From: [Flexibacter] sp. ATCC 35103 | GTDB lineage: Bacteria > Bacteroidota > Bacteroidia > Flavobacteriales > Flavobacteriaceae | NCBI RefSeq assembly: GCF_001975985.1 | Contig: NZ_MTQF01000003.1 | Span: forward strand, 549,425 to 613,424 | Direction of reading: 5' to 3' | DNA length: 64,000 bases | Position numbers and translations under genes: made by a program | Shown: one piece after another, positions 46,737 to 54,665 of the stretch | How the letters are laid out: every line of letters starts with the position of its first letter | Position numbering within the stretch: position 1 is the stretch's first letter | Notes under the pieces: generated by a model | Told to the model about the DNA's origin: nothing | Seen by the model: only the letters and a program-made list of their open reading frames with translations | Database searches by the model: none

Positions 46737-49145
46737 ATGAAATCAAACGTCATAAAAAAAACATTTTTCATCCTACTATTCACTTTTTTCTGTCTAAACA
46801 TGACGGCACAATCCAATCATGTTTTGTGGTACAATCAACCCGCAGAATTCTTTGAGGAAAGTTTGGTTTTAGGAAACGGAAAAATGGGAGCCACTGTTTT
46901 TGGCGGAGCAAATTCAGATAAAATTTATTTGAACGATGCAACACTTTGGTCAGGCGAACCTGTAAATGCTAATATGAATCCGGAAGCTTACAAAAATATT
47001 CCGGCAATTCGTGAAGCGCTCAAAAATGAAAACTACAAACTAGCCGACGAATTAAACAAAAAACTCGAAGGTAAAAACTCCGAATCATATGCACCTTTAG
47101 GAACATTAGAAATCAATAATTCCGAAAAAGGAAAAGCGGTCAATTACTATCGTGAACTCGATATTTCGAATGCCGTATCAAAGGTGAGTTATGAAATGAA
47201 CGGCGTAAAATTTACCCGTGAGTATTTTGTTTCGGCACCGGACCAAATTATGGTCATAAAATTGACAAGTAGCGTAAAAGGAACTCTGAATTTCGATATT
47301 AATTTAAGGAGTTTACTGCAATCAAATGTTGAAGTAAGAAATAATATTCTGGTCATGACAGGATCAGCTCCAATTCATGAAAATGCAGGATATACCGTTT
47401 TACCAAAATACCTGCAAGTAAAAGAAAGAGGAACAAGATTCACTACTTTAGTCCAAATTAAAAAAACCGACGGAAAAATTACAAATTCCAGAGATGCTTT
47501 AACTTTAAAAGATGCAACCGAAGCTTATGTATATGTATCTGTTGCGACAAGTTTTAACGGTTTCGACAAAAATCCCGCAACAGAAGGATTAGATGACGTA
47601 TCGATTGCATTGCAAAACCTGAACAAATCATTTGCAAAATCATTCGATAAGCTAAAAGAAGCCCACATCGCCGATTATCAAAAATATTACAACAGAGTAA
47701 CTTTAGATTTAGGAAAAACAACCGCACCGGATTTAGCTACAGACGAGCGTTTATTAAGATACGCTGATGGCAAAGAAGATAAAAACCTTGAAATCCTTTA
47801 TTTCAATTACGGACGTTATTTACTAATCAGCAGTTCCAGAACACTTGGAGTTCCCGCCAACTTACAAGGAATCTGGAATCCACATCTAAATCCGCCATGG
47901 AGCAGTAATTATACCATGAACATCAACTTGGAAGAAAATTACTGGCTGGCTGAAAATACCAATTTATCCGAAATGCATTTGCCGCTTTTAAGTTTCATCA
48001 AAAATCTTTCGGTAACCGGAAAAGTTACGGCAAAGACTTTTTATGGCGTAAATCAGGGTTGGGCCGCAGCGCACAATTCAGACATTTGGGCAATGACTAA
48101 TCCGGTTGGGCAATTTGGCAAAGAAGATCCCAGTTGGGCTTGCTGGCCGTTATCAGGTGCTTGGTTAAGTACACATATTTGGGAACATTATGTTTTTACG
48201 CAGGATAAAAATTACCTGAAAAATGAAGGTTATCCAATCATGAAAGGAGCTTCTCAATTTTTTTTAGGATGGATGGTTACGGATAAAAACGGAAATCTGA
48301 TTACTTCGCCATCAACTTCTCCTGAAAATAAATACATTGCCCCAGATGGTTTTATTGGAGCCACAATGTACGGAGGAACAGCAGATTTAGCCATGATTAG
48401 AGAATGTTTCGAGAAAACAATAAAAGCATCAAAAGTTTTAAATAGCGATGCTGATTTCAGGGCAAAACTAGAAATGGCACTCTCTAAATTTTATCCGTAT
48501 CAAATTGGCAAAAAAGGAAATTTGCAGGAATGGTATTTCGATTGGAATGACGAAGATCCTAAGCACCGGCATCAATCTCAATTATTCGGACTTTTTCCCG
48601 GAGATCATATCACACCAGAGAAAACACCAGATTTAGCCGAAGCTTCAAAAAAGACTTTAGAAATAAAAGGAGACGAAACAACCGGCTGGTCAAAAGGATG
48701 GAGAATTAATCTTTGGGCAAGACTTTGGGACGGAAACCGCGCTTATAAAATGTTTCGTGAATTATTGCGATATGTTGATCCGGATGGCAAGAAAACCGAT
48801 AAACCCAGAAGAGGAGGAGGAACGTATCCAAATTTATTCGATGCGCATCCGCCGTTTCAAATCGATGGAAATTTTGGCGGAGCCGCAGCCGTTGCTGAAA
48901 TGCTGATTCAGTCAAACGAAAACGAAATCAGATTACTTCCTGCTTTACCAGATGCCTGGGAAACCGGATCCGTAAAAGGAATTTGTGCCCGTGGCGGATT
49001 TGAAATCGAAATGAATTGGGAAAACAAGCTTATAAAGAAACTTATAATTTCTTCGAAAACAGGAGGAAAAACAACCTTAATAAACGGGGATAAAAAACAA
49101 GAAATTGTTTTGAAAAAAGGAGAAAAGCTAGAAGTAAACTGGTAA
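46737..49145 (+). CDS. GH95 alpha-L-fucosidase
   Basis: 802 residues, signal peptide about 1-21 (MTAQ). N-terminal beta domain starting at WYNQPAEFFEESLVLGNGKMGA, then an alpha/alpha-six barrel. The inverting site of GH95 is recognisable: N395 and N397 in TMNINLEENYW, E530 in STSPENKY and D710 in QIDGNFGG. GH95 cleaves alpha-1,2-L-fucose, and in xyloglucan this is the terminal residue of the F side chain. Alpha-L-galactosidase is a known alternative in the family. Last gene of the locus, followed by a large repeat array. Confidence 0.9.
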   Translation: MKSNVIKKTFFILLFTFFCLNMTAQSNHVLWYNQPAEFFEESLVLGNGKMGATVFGGANSDKIYLNDATLWSGEPVNANMNPEAYKNIPAIREALKNENYKLADELNKKLEGKNSESYAPLGTLEINNSEKGKAVNYYRELDISNAVSKVSYEMNGVKFTREYFVSAPDQIMVIKLTSSVKGTLNFDINLRSLLQSNVEVRNNILVMTGSAPIHENAGYTVLPKYLQVKERGTRFTTLVQIKKTDGKITNSRDALTLKDATEAYVYVSVATSFNGFDKNPATEGLDDVSIALQNLNKSFAKSFDKLKEAHIADYQKYYNRVTLDLGKTTAPDLATDERLLRYADGKEDKNLEILYFNYGRYLLISSSRTLGVPANLQGIWNPHLNPPWSSNYTMNINLEENYWLAENTNLSEMHLPLLSFIKNLSVTGKVTAKTFYGVNQGWAAAHNSDIWAMTNPVGQFGKEDPSWACWPLSGAWLSTHIWEHYVFTQDKNYLKNEGYPIMKGASQFFLGWMVTDKNGNLITSPSTSPENKYIAPDGFIGATMYGGTADLAMIRECFEKTIKASKVLNSDADFRAKLEMALSKFYPYQIGKKGNLQEWYFDWNDEDPKHRHQSQLFGLFPGDHITPEKTPDLAEASKKTLEIKGDETTGWSKGWRINLWARLWDGNRAYKMFRELLRYVDPDGKKTDKPRRGGGTYPNLFDAHPPFQIDGNFGGAAAVAEMLIQSNENEIRLLPALPDAWETGSVKGICARGGFEIEMNWENKLIKKLIISSKTGGKTTLINGDKKQEIVLKKGEKLEVNW

Positions 49146-49155
49146 AATAATTATA

Positions 49156-49790
49156 GGGTTTGTTTTTCGGAAAGCTTCATAGAAGCGAAATATTTATAGC
49201 ATAAACATTTACAATATAAAGCTCCAGCGGAGCGATATATAAATTCCTCACAAAACGAAATATTTCACCCCTCTGGGGCTCTTATACATAGACACGCTAA
49301 ATTTCTATAAATATTTCGTACCTCTGGCACTTAAATTTCTTTTTTAAAACAAAAAATGTTCAAACCCGACAGGTTTTTAAAACCTGTCGGGTTTACTTTT
49401 TACAAATAATTCTTAGGTTTATTTTTGGGAAAGCTTCATAAAAGCGAAATATTTATAGCATAAAATTTACAATATAAAGCTCCAGCGGAGCGATATATAA
49501 ATTCCTCACAAAAAGAAATATTTTATCCCTCTGGGGCTTTTATACATAGACACGCTAAATTTCTATAAATATTTCGTCCCTCTGGGACTTAATTTTTTTT
49601 AAACAAAAAGTGTTCAAACCCGACAGGTTTTTAAAACCTGTTGGGTTTACTTTTTATAAATAATTGTTGGGTTTATTTTAGGAAAGCTTCATAGAAGCGA
49701 AATATTTATAGCATAAACATTTACAATATAGAGCTCCAGCGGAGCGATATATAAATTCCTTCACAAAACGAAATATTTTCTCCCTTTTTG
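49156..49790. repeat. Tandem array of about 255-bp units, two full and one partial copy
   Basis: The marker AAAGCTTCAT starts at 49171 and 49430, and AAAGCTTC at 49683, giving periods of 259 and 253 bp. Each full unit contains in order a GCTTC-ATA-GAAGC hairpin, CTCC-AGC-GGAG, a CCCCTCTGGGG or TCCCTCTGGGA hairpin, and the AAACCCGACAGG palindrome (49362-49394 and 49616-49648). The third copy is cut at the 3' end of cvpA (stop at 49794). No ORF lies in this 648-bp gap. Confidence 0.88.
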
Positions 49791-49793
49791 GAT

Positions 49794-50342
49794 TTATTCT
49801 TCTTTAATCGTTTCCTTTTTTTCTTCAGAATCTTTAGCACGACTATCTTTAAATTCTTCATACCATTTTTCGATCGAAGGATAAACAAAAGCTGCAACTT
49901 TTTTTACCGGATTATAAAAAATGGATTTATCGAGCGTTTCCTTTTTAGCAAAAGTTTCATTGAAGTTTATTTTCTCAAACAACGCAATGAAAATACTCAT
50001 AATCAGGATCGTTTTTAGAATTCTGAAAAAACCTCCACCCAGTTTATTTGCCCAGCCCAGAAAAGCAAAATCAGCAATTCCGGTAAGGATTTTTGCTAAG
50101 AAATAAACACCAATTACCACCAGAATAAATGTCAGGATAAAAGCTGTAACTTGTATCGTGTTTGGGTTCCAGGAAACGTGCTTCATGATTAGTTCCTTCA
50201 TGAACGAAGAGAATTTAATCGCAATATAAATTCCAAGTAATAAAGAAATAAAAGAAGCTATTTCTACAAAAAGTCCATTTTTAATTCCTTTGTATAAACT
50301 AAAAGCTAAGAGTGCTCCAAAAAGCATGTCAAAAAAACTCAT
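49794..50342 (-). CDS. cvpA: CvpA-family membrane protein
   Basis: 182 residues with four transmembrane helices (about 4-20, 27-47, 62-84 and 100-122) and a charged C-terminal tail (EEFKDSRAKDSEEKKETIKEE). The N-terminal MSFFDMLFGALLAFSLYKGIKNGLFVEI is the family signature. CvpA was named for colicin V production in E. coli; its general role is linked to envelope homeostasis and remains unsettled. Single gene; its stop abuts the tandem repeat array. Confidence 0.9.
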   Translation of the reverse strand: MSFFDMLFGALLAFSLYKGIKNGLFVEIASFISLLLGIYIAIKFSSFMKELIMKHVSWNPNTIQVTAFILTFILVVIGVYFLAKILTGIADFAFLGWANKLGGGFFRILKTILIMSIFIALFEKINFNETFAKKETLDKSIFYNPVKKVAAFVYPSIEKWYEEFKDSRAKDSEEKKETIKEE

Positions 50343-50741
50343 ATTTTCTGTTGTTTTATGAGGCGCAAATATAGATCTTTTTTTAGGTTCAAAGTTGCAA
50401 TCCCGAAGCTTCGGGACTAATGTTTTTTAGCTCGCGGATTATACGGATTATAGCAGGTTTATACAAAGTAAAATTAGTTGGCAGATTTAGACTAAGGCTT
50501 TTAAGTAAAGATCGGGAAGGATTAACAGTAGAGAAAAAATCAGTGTGAATCCGTTCAACCCGCTTAATCAGTGGGTGATTTATTTAATAATGTATGAGAA
50601 ATCTTTAATTTTAGGTCTTTGGATTTGAACTTCCTATCTTTGCAATAATAATTTTAGAGCTGTGATAGTAGAAATTAAGTTTAAATAATCTTTAAATCGT
50701 TCTTCAATCTGAAATCTGAAATCTAAAATCCACAAATAAAA
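50343..50741. promoter_or_regulatory. Divergent intergenic region with two promoters and a 16-bp palindrome
   Basis: This 399-bp gap contains TATATTTG on the minus strand (50366-50373, with TTTG at 50390-50393) for cvpA, and TATCTTTG on the plus strand (50635-50642) for the 50742 gene. TCCCGAAGCTTCGGGA (50401-50416) is a perfect palindrome just upstream of the cvpA promoter. Between 50420 and 50600 there are only diffuse CGGATTAT-type repeats and no ORF. Confidence 0.5.
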
Positions 50742-51098
50742 ATGTCCAGAGATACACAACTAAAAGAGCGATGGGAAAAGCTCGTCGATATATTATCTAA
50801 TCAGTTTTCGCAAGGCGAAGACTTAGATTTAGATGCCATAATTTACCTAATTGGAGTTCAGGAACTTGGTAAAGTGCACCGTGAATTCAAAAAAGATGAA
50901 AAATTAAACCTGATGCACATCGCTATTTGCCGTTTATTAGAACCTTACGGTTTTTATGAATTCGACTTTTTTGATGCAGAAGGATGGCCACATTACAAAG
51001 TAAAAGAAGAATTGCCGCCGCTTAAAGCCGGAGAACAATCGGTTTTGATGAAAGAAGCCATTGTGAATTATTTTTTAGAAAGAGAACTTATTGAGTAG
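50742..51098 (+). CDS. Conserved hypothetical protein
   Basis: 118 residues, no signal peptide or membrane segment; probably cytoplasmic. Notable blocks are RWEKLVDILSNQFSQGEDLDLDAIIYLIGVQELG (residues 10-43) and PYGFYEFDFFDAEGWPHYK, with many acidic residues. It reads as a well-conserved flavobacterial protein of unknown function. It has its own TATCTTTG -7 element about 100 bp upstream. No cysteines and no known catalytic motif. Confidence 0.7.
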   Translation: MSRDTQLKERWEKLVDILSNQFSQGEDLDLDAIIYLIGVQELGKVHREFKKDEKLNLMHIAICRLLEPYGFYEFDFFDAEGWPHYKVKEELPPLKAGEQSVLMKEAIVNYFLERELIE

Positions 51099-51100
51099 TT

Positions 51101-51202
51101 TTTTAGTTTACAGTCGCAGTCTCAGTTTTCAGCGTGTGCTAAACTGTAAACTGTAAACAGAGACTGAAAACTGAGACTGAGACTGCGACTGAAAACTAAA
51201 AA
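51101..51202. repeat. CTGCGACTG repeat, copy 2, forming a long inverted repeat
   Basis: The left arm 51101-51132 is complementary to 51164-51202 apart from a 6-nt insertion in the right arm. Both arms are made of CAGTCGCAGTCTCAG / CTGAGACTGCGACTG units. It fills the gap between two plus-strand genes, starting 2 nt after a stop codon. Confidence 0.8.
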
Positions 51203-51205
51203 GAA

Positions 51206-51733
51206 ATGTGTAGATATGCAATGGTTTCTTATAAACCACATTATGCTTGTTTTAATTGTCGGAAGACATTTAAGAGAAGATTGATGAATGACATAAAAAG
51301 AGGCGAAAAATCAATTCTGGAAGCAAAATGCCCAGAATGTGGAGCGTTAACAGCGAATATGGGACTTGATTTTGAATCGCCAAAAAAGGATGATCTGAAA
51401 AAATGGGAACATATTAAAAGTTTGTACTCTGTTGGGATTGCTTTTCATTCTTGTGGCTGCAGCGGACCAGGATACATTCCTAATTCTAAGGAAAAGATAA
51501 TCGAATATTTTGAAGGTATAAAAAACACGTACCTTAAAAATATTGATTTTTGGCGTTCAAGAACTGAACCCACCGATAAACAGGAAAGAGAAAAGGAATA
51601 CCAGAAAAATTGGTATGAATTAAGTAAAGTTTCATCGAATGCCAAAAAAGAAATTATTAAGAATCAGGAAGGAATAAATTTTTGGATGGAAAAAGTGAAA
51701 CAAATAGAAAGTAAAATTAGCCTGATAAGATAG
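51206..51733 (+). CDS. Zinc-ribbon hypothetical protein
   Basis: 175 residues. Two CxxC pairs, C15/C18 and C42/C45, form a likely zinc ribbon, and a third pair C83/C85 lies in SCGCSGPGYIP. The C-terminal third is a charged helix with coiled-coil character (about 120-175). The start is the ATG at 51206, right after an inverted repeat. Function unknown; RNA, DNA or protein binding are all possible. Lies between an unknown gene and pheS. Confidence 0.7.
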   Translation: MCRYAMVSYKPHYACFNCRKTFKRRLMNDIKRGEKSILEAKCPECGALTANMGLDFESPKKDDLKKWEHIKSLYSVGIAFHSCGCSGPGYIPNSKEKIIEYFEGIKNTYLKNIDFWRSRTEPTDKQEREKEYQKNWYELSKVSSNAKKEIIKNQEGINFWMEKVKQIESKISLIR

Positions 51734-51821
51734 ATTATTTGATTTAAAAGGAAACTTTAAACTTTAAATACCATACTTGGAACAAATTCCTTAAATTTGT
51801 TCCCTCAATTATTGAAGGAAA

Positions 51822-52841
51822 ATGATAGACAAGATAAAACAACATATAGAGGAAGCCAAAGCCTTTAATGATAAAAATAAAGAATCTTTAGAGCAATTCC
51901 GTGTTAAATATTTAGGTAGTAAAGGGTTGTTAAAAGAACTTTTTACAGAGTTCAAAAATATTCCAAACGACCAGAAAAAAGACTTTGGACAAGTAATAAA
52001 TACTTTAAAAGCTGTTGCCGAAGAGAAAGTAAGGGTTATTCAGGAAGAACTGGAAAGTAAAGAAGAAGTAAAAGGTCTGTTTGGTGATTTAACACGTGCT
52101 GCAGAGCCTGTAATTATAGGTTCCCGTCACCCGATTTCTATCGTTAAAAATCAAATTATAGATATTTTTGCCAACATTGGTTTCAATGTTTCCGAAGGAC
52201 CGGAAATCGAAGACGACTGGCATAATTTTACGGCGCTTAATTTACCGGAATATCATCCGGCGCGTGATATGCAGGATACATTTTTCATTCAGACCAATCC
52301 TGATGTGTTGTTGCGTACGCATACTTCATCTGTTCAGGTGCGTTATATGGAAAATCACAAGCCGCCAATTCGTACTATTTCTCCGGGACGTGTGTTTCGT
52401 AACGAAGCAGTTTCGTCACGCTCACACTGTATCTTCCATCAGGTTGAAGGATTGTACATTGACAAAGATGTATCATTTGCTGATTTGAAACAGACATTAC
52501 TTTATTTTACTAAAGAAATGTTCGGAAAATCAAAGATTCGTTTACGTCCTTCATACTTTCCGTTTACAGAACCAAGTGCCGAAATTGATATTTATTGGGG
52601 TTTAAAAACCGAAACTGATTACCGTATCACAAAAGGAACTGGTTGGTTAGAAATTGGAGGTTGCGGAATGGTAGATCCAAATGTTCTTAAAAATTGCGAT
52701 ATCAATCCGGAAGAATTCAACGGTTTTGCTTTCGGAATGGGAGTAGAGCGTATTGCAATGTTGTTATACCAAATTGGTGATATTCGTATGTTTTACGAAA
52801 ATGATGTTCGTTTCTTAGAGCAATTCAAAGCAAATATTTAG
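51822..52841 (+). CDS. pheS: Phenylalanine-tRNA ligase alpha subunit
   Basis: 339 residues, normal length. Class II synthetase subunit that, with PheT, charges tRNA-Phe. An N-terminal coiled coil (about 1-85) binds tRNA. Motif 2 is seen in RTISPGRVFRNEAVSSRSH and motif 3 in FGMGVERIAMLLY; the Phe pocket includes FTEPSAEIDIYW and LEIGGCGMVDP. No pheT gene follows, so the beta subunit is encoded elsewhere, as is common in Bacteroidota. Confidence 0.97.
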   Translation: MIDKIKQHIEEAKAFNDKNKESLEQFRVKYLGSKGLLKELFTEFKNIPNDQKKDFGQVINTLKAVAEEKVRVIQEELESKEEVKGLFGDLTRAAEPVIIGSRHPISIVKNQIIDIFANIGFNVSEGPEIEDDWHNFTALNLPEYHPARDMQDTFFIQTNPDVLLRTHTSSVQVRYMENHKPPIRTISPGRVFRNEAVSSRSHCIFHQVEGLYIDKDVSFADLKQTLLYFTKEMFGKSKIRLRPSYFPFTEPSAEIDIYWGLKTETDYRITKGTGWLEIGGCGMVDPNVLKNCDINPEEFNGFAFGMGVERIAMLLYQIGDIRMFYENDVRFLEQFKANI

Positions 52842-53004
52842 GAGCTATTTCCTGCTGTCCGCTGTATCTTTTATTTTTTAAAGAAAAAAACAAAAGGATG
52901 CCGCTTCCATCAGGGCTAGAGCTTTATGTTATAAATTACCTTTACAATAAAACAAACCTTTGTTAGAGCTTCAGGCTTTGACAAAGGTTTTTAAAATTTA
53001 ATTA

Positions 53005-53412
53005 ATGAAAAAAGATATAACAATCCCCGAAGTAGAAAACGTATTTCTTGCCGCTGTTCAGGAATGGAGCGACGATTTTATGGAAAAAGTCTGGTACGCT
53101 TATCTTGTAAATGATAGTGACTTTAATTTAGACAGCGTAATGGTAGTTTCTAAAGCATTTGGAACTATTGATGGCGAAATGAAAAAAACATCAGTTTTAC
53201 GTCACGCATTTGTTGAAGTTCCAGCTGTTTCTGTAGTGAAAATCGAAATGATCGAAAAGAGTTTGTTGGTTTTAAACAATGAATTCATGGTAACATTCTT
53301 CATTGGAAACACTTTATACGATAAGAAATTCATTTTTAAATCAAATCTAATCAACGAAAATAAAACAGAAGAAGTGCCTATTTTGTTTGTTGAAGGTGTG
53401 ATGGTGAAGTAA
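53005..53412 (+). CDS. Conserved hypothetical protein downstream of pheS
   Basis: 135 residues, no signal peptide, mixed alpha/beta by appearance. Segments such as EWSDDFMEKVWYAYLVNDSD and VVSKAFGTIDGEMKKTSVLRH look conserved, but I cannot name a family. It begins 163 bp after pheS and ends at a bidirectional terminator. Cytoplasmic location is likely; function unknown. Confidence 0.7.
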   Translation: MKKDITIPEVENVFLAAVQEWSDDFMEKVWYAYLVNDSDFNLDSVMVVSKAFGTIDGEMKKTSVLRHAFVEVPAVSVVKIEMIEKSLLVLNNEFMVTFFIGNTLYDKKFIFKSNLINENKTEEVPILFVEGVMVK

Positions 53413-53436
53413 GTTTTTTAGTCTCAGTCGCCTAAT

Positions 53437-53475
53437 AAAAAAGTCAGGAATAATTTTAATTATTTCTGACTTTTT
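53437..53475. terminator. Bidirectional terminator after 53005-53412 and the cytochrome c peroxidase operon
   Basis: AAAAAGTCAG pairs with CTGACTTTTT around an AT-rich extended stem, with A and T tracts on both sides, between convergent genes. Confidence 0.8.
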
Positions 53476-53481
53476 AATTTT

Positions 53482-53525
53482 TACTGTAAACTGCGACTGA
53501 ATACTGCGACTGAATACTGCAAACT
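53482..53525. repeat. CTGCGACTG repeat, copy 3
   Basis: Units of ACTGCGACTGAAT repeat about three times, running into the stop codon of the peroxidase gene (53524-53526). Positioned between the terminator and the stop codon, as at 13144, 60640 and 62053. Confidence 0.75.
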
Positions 53526-54663
53526 ATTGCGGTAACTCAGGCGGTCTCATTTTATAAGCGCCCGTAGACAAACTACTGATAAAAGCTTCTAATGCATCTA
53601 ATTCTGATTGGTTGAGTTTTAATTTTTGAATCAATCTGGAAGTTGTAGGGAACAAAGTATCATTTTGCTGACTTTCTTTTCTTTTAGGTTGAGGCATTCC
53701 TGCATTGTACATGTTTAGAACACCACGTAAATTAGGAAATAAACCATTGTGCATGTAAGGTGCATTTTGAGCAACTCCTCTTAAAGATTGCGTTTTAAAT
53801 TCGCCTACATTTTCTTTTTTTCCAGTCAAATTATATCGTCCTAAATCCTCATATTCTCTTCCGTAATAGGTCAGACCAATATTGTGAAATTTATTATCAG
53901 AGAAATTAGCGGTGTTATGGCAATTAATGCAACGTGCTTTGGTACGGAACAAGTGTAAACCTTCGACTTCTTTATTGCTGAGTTGAGTTGAATCGCCCGC
54001 CACAAATTTGTCGAATCGGCTTTTCGGACTTATTAAAGTTCTTTCGAAAGTGGCAATAGCTTTTAGAATTTCGGTCTGATTGAGTTTTTCTTTTCCAAAA
54101 GCTTTTTGGAAATGAGTTCTGTAACCTTTTATTTTATTGAGTCTTTTTGTGGCAAGGTCAATATGAAAGTTCATTTCTTTAGTATCTTTTATCGGGAAGC
54201 TTGCCTGATCTTCGAGAGTTGCTGCTCTGCCATCCCAAAAGAAAACTTTCGCATAAGCGATATTCATTAAACTAGGAGAATTGCGAATACCCTGAAGTCT
54301 TCCTTCTCCGTAAGAAACCCTTCTGGCATCGCCCCAGTTTAATTCAGGATCATGGCAATTAGCACAAGAAATTTGACCGGATTTGGATAATCTGGGATCA
54401 AAGAATAGAATCTTACCCAATGCTGCTTTTTCTTCGGTGTATTTGTTGTCTTCAGGAAATTCAGGTTGGCCCAAAGTTCCAATATCTTGAAAACCCTGTG
54501 CATAAACAAGTGAATCTACCTCTGGTTTTGGCCATTTTTGATAATCTCCGCTGCTGTATAATCTCTTTAATTGAGCAATAGAAAGCGTTGGATTAATCTT
54601 AGTATAAGAAACGATAATAAGTGAAAGTACCATTACCCCAATGGCAATAAACTTTGTTTTCAT
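53524..54663 (-). CDS. Di-heme cytochrome c peroxidase family protein
   Basis: 380 residues from the ATG at 54663; the open frame extends to 54699 but that overlaps the previous gene. An N-terminal hydrophobic segment (about 6-20) is a signal or membrane anchor. Two heme c sites are CANCH (100-104) and CINCH (245-249). APYMHNG carries M304, the probable axial ligand of the second heme, as in classical bacterial peroxidases and unlike MauG, which uses tyrosine. Known activity: reduction of hydrogen peroxide in the periplasm; some relatives oxidise protein residues. It is the last gene of the receptor operon, with 2 nt to the gene before it. Confidence 0.92.
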   Translation of the reverse strand: MKTKFIAIGVMVLSLIIVSYTKINPTLSIAQLKRLYSSGDYQKWPKPEVDSLVYAQGFQDIGTLGQPEFPEDNKYTEEKAALGKILFFDPRLSKSGQISCANCHDPELNWGDARRVSYGEGRLQGIRNSPSLMNIAYAKVFFWDGRAATLEDQASFPIKDTKEMNFHIDLATKRLNKIKGYRTHFQKAFGKEKLNQTEILKAIATFERTLISPKSRFDKFVAGDSTQLSNKEVEGLHLFRTKARCINCHNTANFSDNKFHNIGLTYYGREYEDLGRYNLTGKKENVGEFKTQSLRGVAQNAPYMHNGLFPNLRGVLNMYNAGMPQPKRKESQQNDTLFPTTSRLIQKLKLNQSELDALEAFISSLSTGAYKMRPPELPQ

Positions 54664-54665
54664 TT

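Noticed and set aside
49156..49790. Possible CRISPR array
   Set aside because: The repeated units are about 255 bp with high similarity throughout; there are no short constant repeats with variable spacers and no cas genes.
53524..54663. MauG/MbnH-type protein-modifying enzyme
   Set aside because: The presumed axial residue of the second heme is methionine (APYMHNG), and no MbnP-like or MauA-like partner is encoded beside it; general cytochrome c peroxidase is safer.
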